Shown: positions 17,601 to 24,492, counted from the first letter of the stretch. The stretch: DNA of 64,000 nucleotides from Actinoallomurus soli (GCF_024055715.1 NZ_JAMXMV010000003.1:248001-312000); one strand, 5' to 3'. Notes: a model not told the origin generated them from the letters alone. Made by a program: numbers and translations.

Positions 17601-18344
17601 GTCCGGGCCGTCTCCCGTCCGCAGCCGCAGGGCACGGACGCGCCCCGACTCGACCTCGACGTCGACGGTGTAGCCGCCCGAGTGCCGGATCGTCCGCAGG
17701 GTCCCGGCCTCATCCCGTTCGAAGTCGATCCGGTTGCCGTTGCGGTCGGTGATCGCGGTGATCGGCACGGTCCCGTACGCCGCGGGCCCCCGCCCGGGGA
17801 AGTGCGCGGTACGGCCGGTGAGGGGGTCGGTCACGGTGTACTCGCCGCCGGGTGTGACCGCGAGCGTTCGCAGGGGGCCGCGCTCCGGCCGCACCGGCGT
17901 GCCGGGCGACGGAGCCGGGAAGGTCAGCACCATCCCGTCCTCCGCCGCGAAGCACACGCCCTCGGAGTCGATCTCGATCCGCTGGTCCAGCGTGGACGCC
18001 CACGACGACCCGAACAGCGAGCCGGCGCGGTAGGAGGACAGGTACGTGCGTTCGAGGACCAGCGGCAGCACGCCGGGGAACTCCGCGTCGACCTGCCGCA
18101 GCACCACCTCGCCGCTCGCGACGTCGATGGGGTCCTTGGTCAGGACCCGCGCGAGGAACGCCCGCGCCCGCCCCGAGGCCTCCGCACCCGCCCGGAGCGA
18201 CCCCCGCACCGCGCGGCCGCTCGAACGCGCCGCGGTGACGAGGGCACGCGAGGCCGGGCTGCGCAGGAAGGCGCCGATCGGGAAGAGCCGCCCTCCGGCC
18301 ACCTTCATGACGGTCTTCCCGACCGCCCGCGATCCCGCGCTCAC
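14643..18344 (-). CDS. RHS-repeat polymorphic toxin with barnase-like C-terminus
   Basis: 1233 residues. A DUF6531-type entry domain (DPIDVASGE at 71-79) is followed by about 900 residues of YD/RHS repeats (shell-forming) and an RHS core end with FPGQYFDAESGL and FDPLGLAPY. The 123-residue tip (1111-1233) reads as a barnase/RNase N1-type domain. Glu1181, Arg1190 (in HRIL) and His1205 are the candidate catalytic residues. RIL-x3-D-x8-H has the same Arg-to-His distance (15) as barnase Arg87-His102. The start is GTG with GGAGGG five bases upstream. No signal peptide is visible. It is followed by its barstar-type immunity gene and preceded by WXG-like genes. Confidence 0.9.
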   Translation of the reverse strand: MSAGSRAVGKTVMKVAGGRLFPIGAFLRSPASRALVTAARSSGRAVRGSLRAGAEASGRARAFLARVLTKDPIDVASGEVVLRQVDAEFPGVLPLVLERTYLSSYRAGSLFGSSWASTLDQRIEIDSEGVCFAAEDGMVLTFPAPSPGTPVRPERGPLRTLAVTPGGEYTVTDPLTGRTAHFPGRGPAAYGTVPITAITDRNGNRIDFERDEAGTLRTIRHSGGYTVDVEVESGRVRALRLRTGDGPDADPVLVRFGYDEQGRLTEVVDSSGEPLRFSYDAQGRLTEWIDRNGAWYRYTYDAEGRGIRGEGRDGFLNAELAYLDGETVVTDSLGHRTTYRLNERGQMIAEIDPLGNLVRLEWDVHDRLLSRTDPLGATTRYTYGPTGSLVAVTRPDGREVTAVCDELGLPIEITEPDGAVWRQSFDARGNLLTRTDPLGATTRFEYDRRGGLVAVTDPLGAVTRIVTDDLGLPTAVTDPTGATDRVIRDAAGRITTLIDPLGQVTRLAWTPEGRLAARVSPGGETERWSYDDEGDLVEFVSAAGGVTRVEYGPFDVPTARTGPDGTRLRLEYDTELRLTTVTDPRGLVWRYEYDAAGRLTRETDFNGRVLTYAYDAAGRLVERRNGAGESVRYVHDRVGNVVEEHSGGTVTTFTHDAAGRLIRAVNSDADVRFERDAAGRVTAEVCNGRVLSSSYDAAGRRVGRRTASGARSAWRYDAAGRPAALQVDGGDVRFGYDRAGRETQRLFGPNVAVTSGWDAEDRLRAQGLWVRTPPRHTAPEPARLIHERLYEYRADGYVSRLRDSASGVRAYRLDPVGRVTAVRGEGWSEDYTYDTGGVLAHASWPTSAGPSTDGDALGEREYAGTRVRRAGKVRFEYDAQGRVVLRQHRRLSGKPLTWRYSWDAQDRLTGVTTPDGGRWAYRYDPLGRRIAKQRLSPDGGSVAEQVDFLWDGENLAEQAHTVFASGRTATRVTGWEWEPGTSRPIGQTERLLDPDTREWVDERFYAIVTDLVGTPTELVDLAGTVHWRRRTTVWGASPIGHTGGTDCPLRFPGQYFDAESGLSYNCLRYYDPATARYESADPLGLHPAPNPHAYVTNPMVEFDPLGLAPYRLSDNAVTKIPKPIREEYEKIAAMRAAERNGIPSPLGAPTPRINEATGNQKVFQGWELPLTQRPAWKGSLEWDVPGTDHRILERPDGKLGYAYQHDYSKPQLFPGPWYPEGGVIPRFLGGKGK

Positions 18345-18398
18345 TCGAACCCTCCGAACATGACGTCACACACCTCGTACCGAGCGACACCGGCCCGA

Positions 18399-18417
18399 GC
18401 GCCGTCCGGGACGGCGC
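18399..18417 (-). terminator. Small hairpin between the WXG-like gene and the RHS gene
   Basis: GCGCCGT and ACGGCGC form a 7-bp stem with a five-base loop in the 85-base gap. It could reduce read-through into the RHS toxin gene. There is no T-run. Confidence 0.35.
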
Positions 18418-18429
18418 CGCGGCGTGCCG

Positions 18430-18909
18430 TCAGCCGAGAACCTGGTACGCCGCCTGGTTGGTCGCGTAGTCGATCGCCTTGTTGGCGGCCTGCCTGATCA
18501 TCGGCGCGGCCATGGCGCCGAACCCGCCCGTGAGGGCCGCCTCGGCCAGCGCCGCGGCGGTGAGGCCGTACTGGAAGAGGGTCACGCCCTTGTGGGCGAG
18601 GATGATGTTGCCCGCGACCTTGAGACCCGTGCCCATGACGTGCGTGCCGGTCGAGGCGTCCACCAGGTTGCGATGTGCTCCCTGCGGGTCCTCGAACTTC
18701 TGGTGGAAGGCGGCGATGTCGTCACCCTGGCCGGTGGCGACGGCACGGGCCTTGTGGTCCTGGCCCTCGGCCAGGATCCCCTTGTTCGTCGCGGCGTACT
18801 GCTCGCAGTCGTCCCCCATCCGGTGGCAGTCATCGACCTTGCCGTTGTTGAGGGGCTTGCCGAGGAACAGCTCGATGGGCAGGAGATAGGAGGGAAGCTG
18901 GATGTCCAT
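18430..18909 (-). CDS. Helical protein of the RHS/WXG operon, function unknown
   Basis: 159 residues, starting with ATG seven bases after the stop of the WXG-like gene. The first 80 residues are polar and hydrophilic (PLNNGKVDDCHRMGDDCEQY). The last 75 are Ala/Gly-rich and hydrophobic (VMGTGLKVAGNIILAHKGV; AAALAEAALTGGFGAMA), and could insert in a membrane or pack with the RHS N-terminus. With the WXG-like partner it resembles the small helper proteins encoded before large type VII or RHS toxins. No family recognised. Confidence 0.7.
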   Translation of the reverse strand: MDIQLPSYLLPIELFLGKPLNNGKVDDCHRMGDDCEQYAATNKGILAEGQDHKARAVATGQGDDIAAFHQKFEDPQGAHRNLVDASTGTHVMGTGLKVAGNIILAHKGVTLFQYGLTAAALAEAALTGGFGAMAAPMIRQAANKAIDYATNQAAYQVLG

Positions 18910-18916
18910 CAGCGCA

Positions 18917-19240
18917 TCACACCTGCCGGTACTGGTCGCTCAGCTCGGTGGCCGTCTGCTCCGCGGCACCGTGCGTGGCGGCGTGCACCTGGAGCCCCGC
19001 CGGGTAGTCGGCCCACGCGGCGTGGTTCTCCTCGTGGCAGGAGGTGCAGGCGTCCTGCACGACCGGGGCGACGCTGTCGATCGCCTGACTGAGGCCGTTG
19101 TTGTTCCCCCAGGGCCGGCCGTACGAGGCGAGCCTGGCGACGAACCGCCGATGCTCCTCCTGCAACCGCTGGTGAACGTCAGCCATGCCCTGCGCGGAGC
19201 GTCGCAGCTGATCGCGGTCAACGTAGAGCTCGTTGCTCAT
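18917..19240 (-). CDS. WXG100-like small protein
   Basis: 107 residues, mostly two long helices with a central turn GRPWGNNNG, a variant of the WXG turn. It starts LYVDRDQLRRSAQGMADVH, typical of WXG100 N-terminal helices. It lies in a compact minus-strand run: double-YbaB gene, this gene, the 159-residue gene, the RHS toxin, then immunity. A role as secretion partner or chaperone for the downstream toxin is inferred. Confidence 0.75.
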   Translation of the reverse strand: MSNELYVDRDQLRRSAQGMADVHQRLQEEHRRFVARLASYGRPWGNNNGLSQAIDSVAPVVQDACTSCHEENHAAWADYPAGLQVHAATHGAAEQTATELSDQYRQV

Positions 19241-19252
19241 CGCCCCTCCTGA

Positions 19253-20011
19253 TCAGTCGAGCGGCCGGATGCCGGCCATGAAGTCGGTCATTTGACGCAC
19301 GTAAGCGTCCAGGCGTGCCACTCCGAGCTCACGAAGTTCCGCGATCCGGCCGGTGATCCTCTCGGAATCGGCGCCGGCCTCCTCCCGCCGGCGGCGGAGC
19401 TTGTCCGCCAGGTCGTCCAGCGCGGCGTTCACCGCGGTCGTGACGGCCTCGGCCAGCTCGGGGGTCGAGCGCATGGCCCGCTCCCGAAGGTCCATCTCGA
19501 CCAGGCGCGGACCCGCGGCGCAGGTCACCGAGATCCGCCCCGGCACGGCGCCCTGCCCGCGCAGCTCCTCCGTGTCCTCGTCGGGAACACCGCCGATGGT
19601 CTCCAGGACGTCGATCAGCTGGTCGAACATCCCGGCGAAGTCCATCGTCGGGACGGTGGACGGCACCACCGCGTCGCCCCGCAGACCCTCGATGCTGCGC
19701 TGGACGGACGCGGTCGACTCCGCCATCCCCGCGCTCAGGTCGTCGCGCAGGCCGCGAAGCTGCCGGGCGAGCGCGCGCGGGTCGACCTGCGGCACCGCTC
19801 CCCCGGCGGCCAGGAGGTCGGCGAACGCGGCGTTGACCGCCTCGGTCAGGTGGTCCGCCAGCTTCTCCGGGGAGGAACGCAGCAGCCGGGGCTCGACCTC
19901 CAGGGAGATCATCCTGCCGTGGGTCACGACCGCGCGCACGCGCCCGTCGTCCGCCTCACCGACGCCCCGATCCGCTTCTCGCCCGGAGGCTGTGTTCACC
20001 GACTCGGACAC
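19253..20011 (-). CDS. Tandem two-domain YbaB/EbfC-like protein
   Basis: 252 residues from GTG 20011 (GGGGGAG five bases upstream). Two YbaB-like strand-helix blocks are visible: DGRVRAVVTHGRMISLEVEP with its helix near the N-terminus, and PGRISVTCAAGPRLVEMDL with its helix near the C-terminus. A helical linker joins them. Each block looks like half of the usual YbaB pattern, so one chain could mimic a YbaB dimer. It is first in the WXG/RHS operon and 12 bases upstream of the WXG-like gene. A chaperone or adaptor role by analogy with EspL is an inference. Confidence 0.72.
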   Translation of the reverse strand: MSESVNTASGREADRGVGEADDGRVRAVVTHGRMISLEVEPRLLRSSPEKLADHLTEAVNAAFADLLAAGGAVPQVDPRALARQLRGLRDDLSAGMAESTASVQRSIEGLRGDAVVPSTVPTMDFAGMFDQLIDVLETIGGVPDEDTEELRGQGAVPGRISVTCAAGPRLVEMDLRERAMRSTPELAEAVTTAVNAALDDLADKLRRRREEAGADSERITGRIAELRELGVARLDAYVRQMTDFMAGIRPLD

Positions 20012-20145
20012 GTCGACTCCCCCGGCGGATGAACGACAAATCAATGACCGACGACATTCTAGGGTCGGTCAAGGCCCGGGTTGCCGTCGCGAGGGGCCCG
20101 GACGAAGCTGGAGGCCAGCACTCACGCCCGGCTCGAAAGGTCGCC

Positions 20146-20523
20146 ATGAACCCGCCGAAGATCACATCGCCGTTCATCACGAAGGTCACGTGGGGGCGCA
20201 TCTGGGTGGACGGGCTCGGCGAGGCCCGCGACTACAAACTCTGGCCGGCGGGCGGACGGCCCTGGGACTGGGCCGAGACGGGAACGCACCATGTGCCGGG
20301 CGTCCAGCCCGCCGACGTCGCGGAGCTGCTCGAACACGGCTGCGAGGCGGTGGTCCTGAGCCGGGGCATGGAGTGCCGCCTCCAGGTGCCCGCGGAGACC
20401 GTTCGCCACCTCGAGGACAAGGGCGTCGCGGTCCACGTGGCGGAGACCACCGAGGCGGTCGCCCTCTACAACCGGCTGGCCGAGACCGTTCCGGTCGGCG
20501 GGCTGTTCCACTCGACCTGCTAG
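20146..20523 (+). CDS. Mth938/DUF498-domain protein
   Basis: 125 residues. The family signature is clear: ITSPFITKVTWGRIWVDG, KLWPAGGRPWDWAETGTHHVPG, VVLSRGMECRLQV and the C-terminal ALYNRLAETVPVGGLFHSTC. These are compact alpha/beta proteins related to mitochondrial NDUFAF3, and the bacterial role is unknown. The ATG at 20146 is chosen because homologues begin close to it and GAAAGG lies upstream; an earlier in-frame ATG at 20029 would add 39 residues of unrelated sequence. Confidence 0.88.
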   Translation: MNPPKITSPFITKVTWGRIWVDGLGEARDYKLWPAGGRPWDWAETGTHHVPGVQPADVAELLEHGCEAVVLSRGMECRLQVPAETVRHLEDKGVAVHVAETTEAVALYNRLAETVPVGGLFHSTC

Positions 20524-20541
20524 ACCGCCCGCACCCGCCCG

Positions 20542-20617
20542 CACAGCCCGAGGACGACCTGCCAGACCGGCCTCACAGCCCGAGCACGACCTGCCAGACC
20601 GGCCTCACAGCCCGAGG
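20542..20617. repeat. 32-bp tandem repeat, 2.4 copies
   Basis: Units start at 20542, 20574 and 20606 (cacagcccgag...). Copies one and two differ at one base. The third, partial copy runs into the stop codon of the SUKH-like gene at 20605, so the array marks the junction of two convergent genes. Confidence 0.85.
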
Positions 20618-21018
20618 CGGTCGGCGAACGCGTCGAAGTCGGGCGCGACCTCGACCCAGCCCGGCTCGGCGAGGTAGACCACGCCGGGAGGCCCCGGGCG
20701 CCGGTAGTCCAGGGCGAACATCTGGTCAGGGCCCAGCTCCCCGATCAGCAACGAGCGCGCCGGGTCGATGTCCCCGGGCGGGTTCGCGGGATCGGGCCGG
20801 CAGACGTAGGCGGGGCGGCTCTCGGAATGCCACCCGCGGTTGACGCCGACGATGCTCGCCGCGTCGTAGAAGGACGGGAAGTCCGCGGGCTCGGGGAACA
20901 CTCTGCGCAGGACCGCGTCGTCGGGCGCCGCCCACCGGCCGCCGCTCAGCAGGAGGACCAGCCTGCGAGGCAGCAGCAGCCCCTCGACGGAGAGCGGGAC
21001 GCCGTCGGTCTCGGTCAT
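20605..21018 (-). CDS. SUKH (SMI1/KNR4)-like immunity protein candidate
   Basis: 137 residues from ATG 21018, which overlaps the upstream stop (ATGA). The C-terminal half has SUKH-like features: LLIGELGPDQMFALDYRR, PPGVVYLAEPGWVEVAPDF and a final FADRL. The pattern matches the I-G-x-x-G-x-x-x-x-x-A-L-D-Y-R core and W-x-x-V-A-x-x-F end of SMI1/KNR4 proteins. SUKH proteins are common immunity proteins, and translational coupling to the toxin candidate at 21015 fits that role. Confidence 0.7.
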   Translation of the reverse strand: MTETDGVPLSVEGLLLPRRLVLLLSGGRWAAPDDAVLRRVFPEPADFPSFYDAASIVGVNRGWHSESRPAYVCRPDPANPPGDIDPARSLLIGELGPDQMFALDYRRPGPPGVVYLAEPGWVEVAPDFDAFADRLGL

Positions 21019-21728
21019 CGTGACCACACCCTTCTTCCGGTCGCCTGCGAGATCGCGTCCATCACCGCACCGCGATACTCCCCCGGCGCCGCGATCGTGC
21101 CGTGGTAGTACTGGTTGACCGACCGTGAGCGCCAGCCGACGGCGAATCCGTCGTCCTCCGCGAACATCGTGAAGGCGACCTTCTTATCATCGCGGCCCCC
21201 GATGAGGCGCACCATCGTGTCCTCGATCTCCCCGTGGCCGCCGTACCGGTTGACCGCGTTGACCGGGGCGTCCATGGCCGCGGGATCGTCGACGCTGCGG
21301 AACGACATGAAGCGGCCCGACGCCGGGTGGTAGACACCGCTGAACGCGTCACCGGGACGCACCTCGCGCAGCGTCTCCGGGTTCCGGAGCGCGGCGTCCT
21401 CCAGGTTCGAGAGGGAGTTCTCCGTCTCCGGCCTGAGCTGCGGTTCCGCCGGAGGCTGCGCTCCGTGAGCCGCCGGATGCTGCCATTCGTGAACCGCTGG
21501 GGTCTGCCATTCGTGAGCCGCTGGGCTCTGCCATTCGTGAGCCGCTGGCGTCTGCCATTCGTGGACCGCTGGGGCCTGCCATTGGTGAACCGTTCGGCTC
21601 GGCACCTGGTGAACCGCCTGGTTCTCCATCCTGCCGGCGGCGGTATTGACGACCGAGGATTCCGCGGTCCGGTCCGCCGTCCGCAAGAAGCCCAGCACCG
21701 CCCGCAGGAAGCCACCACCAGCCGCCAC
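21015..21728 (-). CDS. Small repeat-linked toxin candidate
   Basis: 237 residues, GTG start with GGAGGG eight bases upstream. Three parts: an N-terminal hydrophobic helix (GGGFLRAVLGFLRT, about 4-17); a linker with five or six eight-residue repeats of the form (V/A)HEWQxPA (about 43-92); and a C-terminal domain of about 120 residues (DAFSGVYHPASGRFMSF, then GGHGEIEDTMVRLIGG). The last part resembles toxin tips with conserved Tyr, His and Glu, but I cannot name the enzyme class. Coupling to a SUKH-like immunity gene supports a toxin role. Confidence 0.6.
   Translation of the reverse strand: MAAGGGFLRAVLGFLRTADRTAESSVVNTAAGRMENQAVHQVPSRTVHQWQAPAVHEWQTPAAHEWQSPAAHEWQTPAVHEWQHPAAHGAQPPAEPQLRPETENSLSNLEDAALRNPETLREVRPGDAFSGVYHPASGRFMSFRSVDDPAAMDAPVNAVNRYGGHGEIEDTMVRLIGGRDDKKVAFTMFAEDDGFAVGWRSRSVNQYYHGTIAAPGEYRGAVMDAISQATGRRVWSR
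21481..21600 (-). repeat. Five 24-bp in-frame tandem repeats
   Basis: Units start at 21481, 21505, 21529, 21553 and 21577 (tgccattcg...). They encode the HEWQxPA linker of the toxin candidate. The period of 24 preserves the frame when copy number changes. Confidence 0.9.
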
Positions 21729-21877
21729 CGACCATGCCCTCCGAACCTGACCTGTCCCCGACCCGGAGAATAACGACGCGCCGGGCCGCGCCCCGGTTCC
21801 TCCGCGGACTCGATTCGGACCACCGGACGCCGCCGCACCACGTACGGAGCCCGAGACCGGCGCCTCCCGGCAACACG

Positions 21878-21913
21878 ACGGGCACGGCCCCCCTGGTGGG
21901 TGACCGTGCCCGT
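21878..21913 (-). terminator. Hairpin downstream of sseC
   Basis: ACGGGCACGG (21878-21887) and CCGTGCCCGT (21904-21913) form a perfect 10-bp stem with a 16-base loop. It lies 20 bases past the stop of the sulfurtransferase/SseC operon. Confidence 0.6.
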
Positions 21914-21932
21914 GGCAGTTGATCGTGTCAGG

Positions 21933-22241
21933 TCAGATGGCGACCTCAAGGGCGGCGATCTCGCCGACCTGGGCGGTCACCTGCGAGTCGACGCTGACGC
22001 CGCCCGGGGCGAGCACGCGGATCGTCCAGTCGCCGGGTGCGGCGAAGAACCGGAAGACCCCCTCCTCGCTGGTGACGACCTCGCCGGTGAACTCACCGGT
22101 CGCGTCGAGCAGGCGCGCGTACGCGCCGGACACCGGGGTGCCCTCGCGTACGACCGTGCCCTGGATGACCGCTTCGTTCGCGAGATCGACCGTGGCCGGC
22201 AGGCTCGCCGTCTGGGTCGGAGCTCCGCAACCGTCGCTCAT
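21933..22241 (-). CDS. sseC: SseC-like DUF1416 protein
   Basis: 102 residues, DUF1416 family, beginning MSDGCGAPTQ and continuing as a predicted beta-sandwich (VIQGTVVREGTPVSGAYARL and GVFRFFAAPGDWTIRVLAPG). In actinobacteria this gene regularly follows the rhodanese CysA/SseA gene, as here (42-base gap). Its function is not established; association with sulfur transfer comes from gene pairing. The N-terminal Cys is conserved in the family. Confidence 0.9.
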   Translation of the reverse strand: MSDGCGAPTQTASLPATVDLANEAVIQGTVVREGTPVSGAYARLLDATGEFTGEVVTSEEGVFRFFAAPGDWTIRVLAPGGVSVDSQVTAQVGEIAALEVAI

Positions 22242-22283
22242 TGTTCCTCCTTGCTGAGATGCGCGTCTTGGGCCGGCGAGCGG

Positions 22284-23123
22284 CTACTTGGCGTCGCCGA
22301 GCTCGATCGGCACGCCCACGAGCGAGCCGTACTCGGTCCAGGAGCCGTCGTAGTTCTTCACGTCCGGCAGGCCCAGCAGCTCGTGCAGGGCGAACCAGGT
22401 GTGCGACGAGCGCTCACCGATGCGGCAGTAGGCGATGGTCGGCTTCGACAGGTCGACGCCGGCCTCCTCGTAGAGCTTGCGCAGCTCCTCGTCGGACTTG
22501 AAGGTGCCGTCGTCGTTGGCGGCCTTCGACCACGGGATGTTGCGCGCGGTCGGGATGTGGCCACCCCGCTGCGCCTGCTCCTGCGGCAGGTGCGCGGGAG
22601 CGAGGAGCTTGCCGGAGAACTCGTCGGGCGAGCGCACGTCCACGAGGTTCTTGGTGCTGATCGCCTCGACGACCTCGTCGCGGAAGGCGCGGATCGTGTG
22701 GTCCTGCTCCTGGGCGACGTAGTTGGTCTTCGGGCGGGACGGGACGGCCTCGACGAGCTCGCGGGAGTCCAGCTCCCACTTCTTACGGCCGCCGTCGAGC
22801 AGCTTGACGTTCTGGTGGCCGTAGAGCCTGAAGTACCAGTACGCGTACGCGGCGAACCAGTTGTTGTTGCCGCCGTACAGGATGACGAGGTCGTCGTTGG
22901 CGATGCCCTTCTCGGAGAGAAGGTTCTCGAACCCGGTCTTGTCCACGAAGTCGCGGCGTACCGGGTCCTGCAGTTCGGTCTTCCAGTCGACACGGACGGC
23001 GCCACGGATGTGGCCCTTCTCGTAGGCGCTGGTGTCCTCGTCGACCTCGACGAGGACGACACCCGGGTCGTCGAGGTGAGCCTGCACCCAGTCGGCATCG
23101 ACCAGGACGTCGGAGCGGCTCAT
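22284..23123 (-). CDS. Thiosulfate sulfurtransferase (two-domain rhodanese)
   Basis: 279 residues, two rhodanese domains. The first is inactive-looking; the second carries the persulfide cysteine Cys233 in CRIGERSSH, the loop typical of actinobacterial CysA/SseA thiosulfate:acceptor sulfurtransferases. Other markers are GHIRGAVRVDW and YDGSWTEYG. ATG 23123 has GGAGG seven bases upstream. It lies directly before sseC and after the DUF4395 gene, all on the minus strand: a small sulfur-handling operon. Confidence 0.93.
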   Translation of the reverse strand: MSRSDVLVDADWVQAHLDDPGVVLVEVDEDTSAYEKGHIRGAVRVDWKTELQDPVRRDFVDKTGFENLLSEKGIANDDLVILYGGNNNWFAAYAYWYFRLYGHQNVKLLDGGRKKWELDSRELVEAVPSRPKTNYVAQEQDHTIRAFRDEVVEAISTKNLVDVRSPDEFSGKLLAPAHLPQEQAQRGGHIPTARNIPWSKAANDDGTFKSDEELRKLYEEAGVDLSKPTIAYCRIGERSSHTWFALHELLGLPDVKNYDGSWTEYGSLVGVPIELGDAK

Positions 23124-23198
23124 GCGTGGTCCTCCTTGTGGAGTCGGCGGATCTTCTTCGGGTGTTGGTGGCATGGCCGTGGTCTGGACGAACCCGGC

Positions 23199-23621
23199 CT
23201 ACGGTGCGGCCCGCCGTGGAGCGAGCCGCCGGATCAGCAGATAAGCCTCACATCCCAGGCAGAACCCGAAGGCCGCGTTGAGGAACGCCGCGATCAGCGC
23301 GAACGCCGTCGCGGTCATCCCCACCGCAGGGACCTTCAGGACATATCCGAGCACCCCCGTGAGGGCGAACGCCGCACCCACTCCCTGTGCGAAGCGGGGC
23401 GGCGCCTCCGGCTCGAACTCGCGCGGAGCGCCGAGCCGGGGGCGGACGAGTGCCTGGTAGATCAGGCCGTACGGGGCGTTGCGGAGCCCGAAGACGACTC
23501 CGACGACGAACACGACGGCCTGGGCCGCCAGTAGCAACCAACTGCCGGTCACGAGAACGACGACCAAGACGAAGGTGGTGAGGGCCGCGCCGAAACGCTG
23601 ACCCCGTGGGTCGACCTGCAT
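23199..23621 (-). CDS. DUF4395 membrane protein
   Basis: 140 residues, four membrane helices. It begins QVDPRGQRFGAALTTFVL, and the last helices end FCLGCEAYLLI with the conserved C-x-x-C pair of DUF4395. These proteins usually sit beside thioredoxin-like and sulfurtransferase genes, as here, which suggests a thiol or sulfane-sulfur role at the membrane. The start at 23621 is chosen because family members begin near this point. Confidence 0.88.
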   Translation of the reverse strand: MQVDPRGQRFGAALTTFVLVVVLVTGSWLLLAAQAVVFVVGVVFGLRNAPYGLIYQALVRPRLGAPREFEPEAPPRFAQGVGAAFALTGVLGYVLKVPAVGMTATAFALIAAFLNAAFGFCLGCEAYLLIRRLAPRRAAP

Positions 23622-23811
23622 CGGCTGATGCTCCCGGTGACTGCGGTGGTGCGACGGGCTGGACGGGCTCAGATGCCTCAGGCCGCAGGACAGAGCGCGG
23701 TGGCGACGCGGCAGAAGTCGACCGCCCGTCGCTTCGTCAGCAACTCCGTCCAGGTACGCACGGACACGATGGTAAGCGCCGTCTCGCTCAACGTAAAACC
23801 CCGTCTCGACC

Positions 23812-23830
23812 ATCGAGACGTGAACCCTCT
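23812..23830. promoter_or_regulatory. 8-bp inverted repeat in a 385-base divergent region
   Basis: CGTCTCGA, three bases, TCGAGACG: a perfect dyad. Read on the minus strand it is followed by GGGGTTTT, so it could be an attenuator hairpin in the leader of the DUF4395 operon or an operator. I see no gene and no recognisable riboswitch in the rest of 23622-24006. Confidence 0.4.
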
Positions 23831-24006
23831 CCCATGGACGCCGCCGACCTGCGCGAACACCCGAGAAAAGGATCTTGGATCGCCGGGTGCGCCGGGCGGC
23901 GGAGGACTGCGGGAAGGCCGGGGTGCGGAACCGAGGTCCACGGGAATGCCGGGGCCGCTGAGGGGCGCGGGAATGCGCGGCGCCGCGCGTACCTTGAGAA
24001 CCGGTG

Positions 24007-24423
24007 ATGACCGGAATCTACGTCGCGGTGGCGGCGCTCGTCCTGGCCACGGTGTACGGCCTGATCTGGCGGCACCGGAACGGCGCCCTGCGCGCACGGA
24101 AGGATGGTGACGTGGAACGTCTCGACGCCGCCGAGCTCGGGGCCGACCTCGGTGACCGGGCCACCCTGGTGCAGTTCTCCTCGGCGTTCTGCGCGCCGTG
24201 CCGCGCGACCCGGCGGGTCCTGGGCGAGGTGGCCGGCATGGTCGAGGGCGTGGTCCACGTCGAGGTCGACGCGGAGGCGAACCTCGACCTCGTACGCCGG
24301 CTGAACGTCCTGCGCACCCCGACCGTGCTCGTGCTCGACGCGTCCGGCCGGATCGTACGCCGCGGCGCCGGACTGCCCCGCAAGGCCGACATCATCGCCG
24401 CCCTCGGCGAAGCCGTCGCCTGA
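24007..24423 (+). CDS. Membrane-anchored thioredoxin-like protein
   Basis: 138 residues. One N-terminal membrane helix (about 3-20) precedes a thioredoxin fold with the redox motif CAPC (FSSAFCAPCRATRRVL) and the cis-Pro region LRTPTVLVLD. It is probably an exported-side or membrane-tethered thiol-disulfide protein. A GTG at 24004 is an alternative start. TACCTT lies eight bases before that GTG (23990-23995) and there is no ribosome site. It is divergent from the DUF4395/sulfurtransferase genes. Confidence 0.9.
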   Translation: MTGIYVAVAALVLATVYGLIWRHRNGALRARKDGDVERLDAAELGADLGDRATLVQFSSAFCAPCRATRRVLGEVAGMVEGVVHVEVDAEANLDLVRRLNVLRTPTVLVLDASGRIVRRGAGLPRKADIIAALGEAVA

Positions 24424-24432
24424 CAGGGCGAC

Positions 24433-24480
24433 GCGGTCGCCTGGTGCGGCAAGGCGGTCGCCTGGTGCGGCGAGGCGGTC
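24433..24480. repeat. 21-bp tandem repeat, 2.3 copies
   Basis: Units starting gcggtcgcctggtgcgg at 24433 and 24454, with a partial one at 24475, between the convergent thioredoxin and anti-sigma genes. Confidence 0.8.
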
Positions 24481-24492
24481 TTCCGCGGCCTC

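Noticed and set aside
21481-21600. Regular 24-bp repeats that could suggest a CRISPR array
   Set aside because: The units are contiguous, in frame and coding, with no spacers and no cas genes.
23622-24003. SAM-IV or other known sulfur riboswitch before the sulfurtransferase operon
   Set aside because: I looked for the conserved core of SAM-type aptamers and did not see it on either strand.
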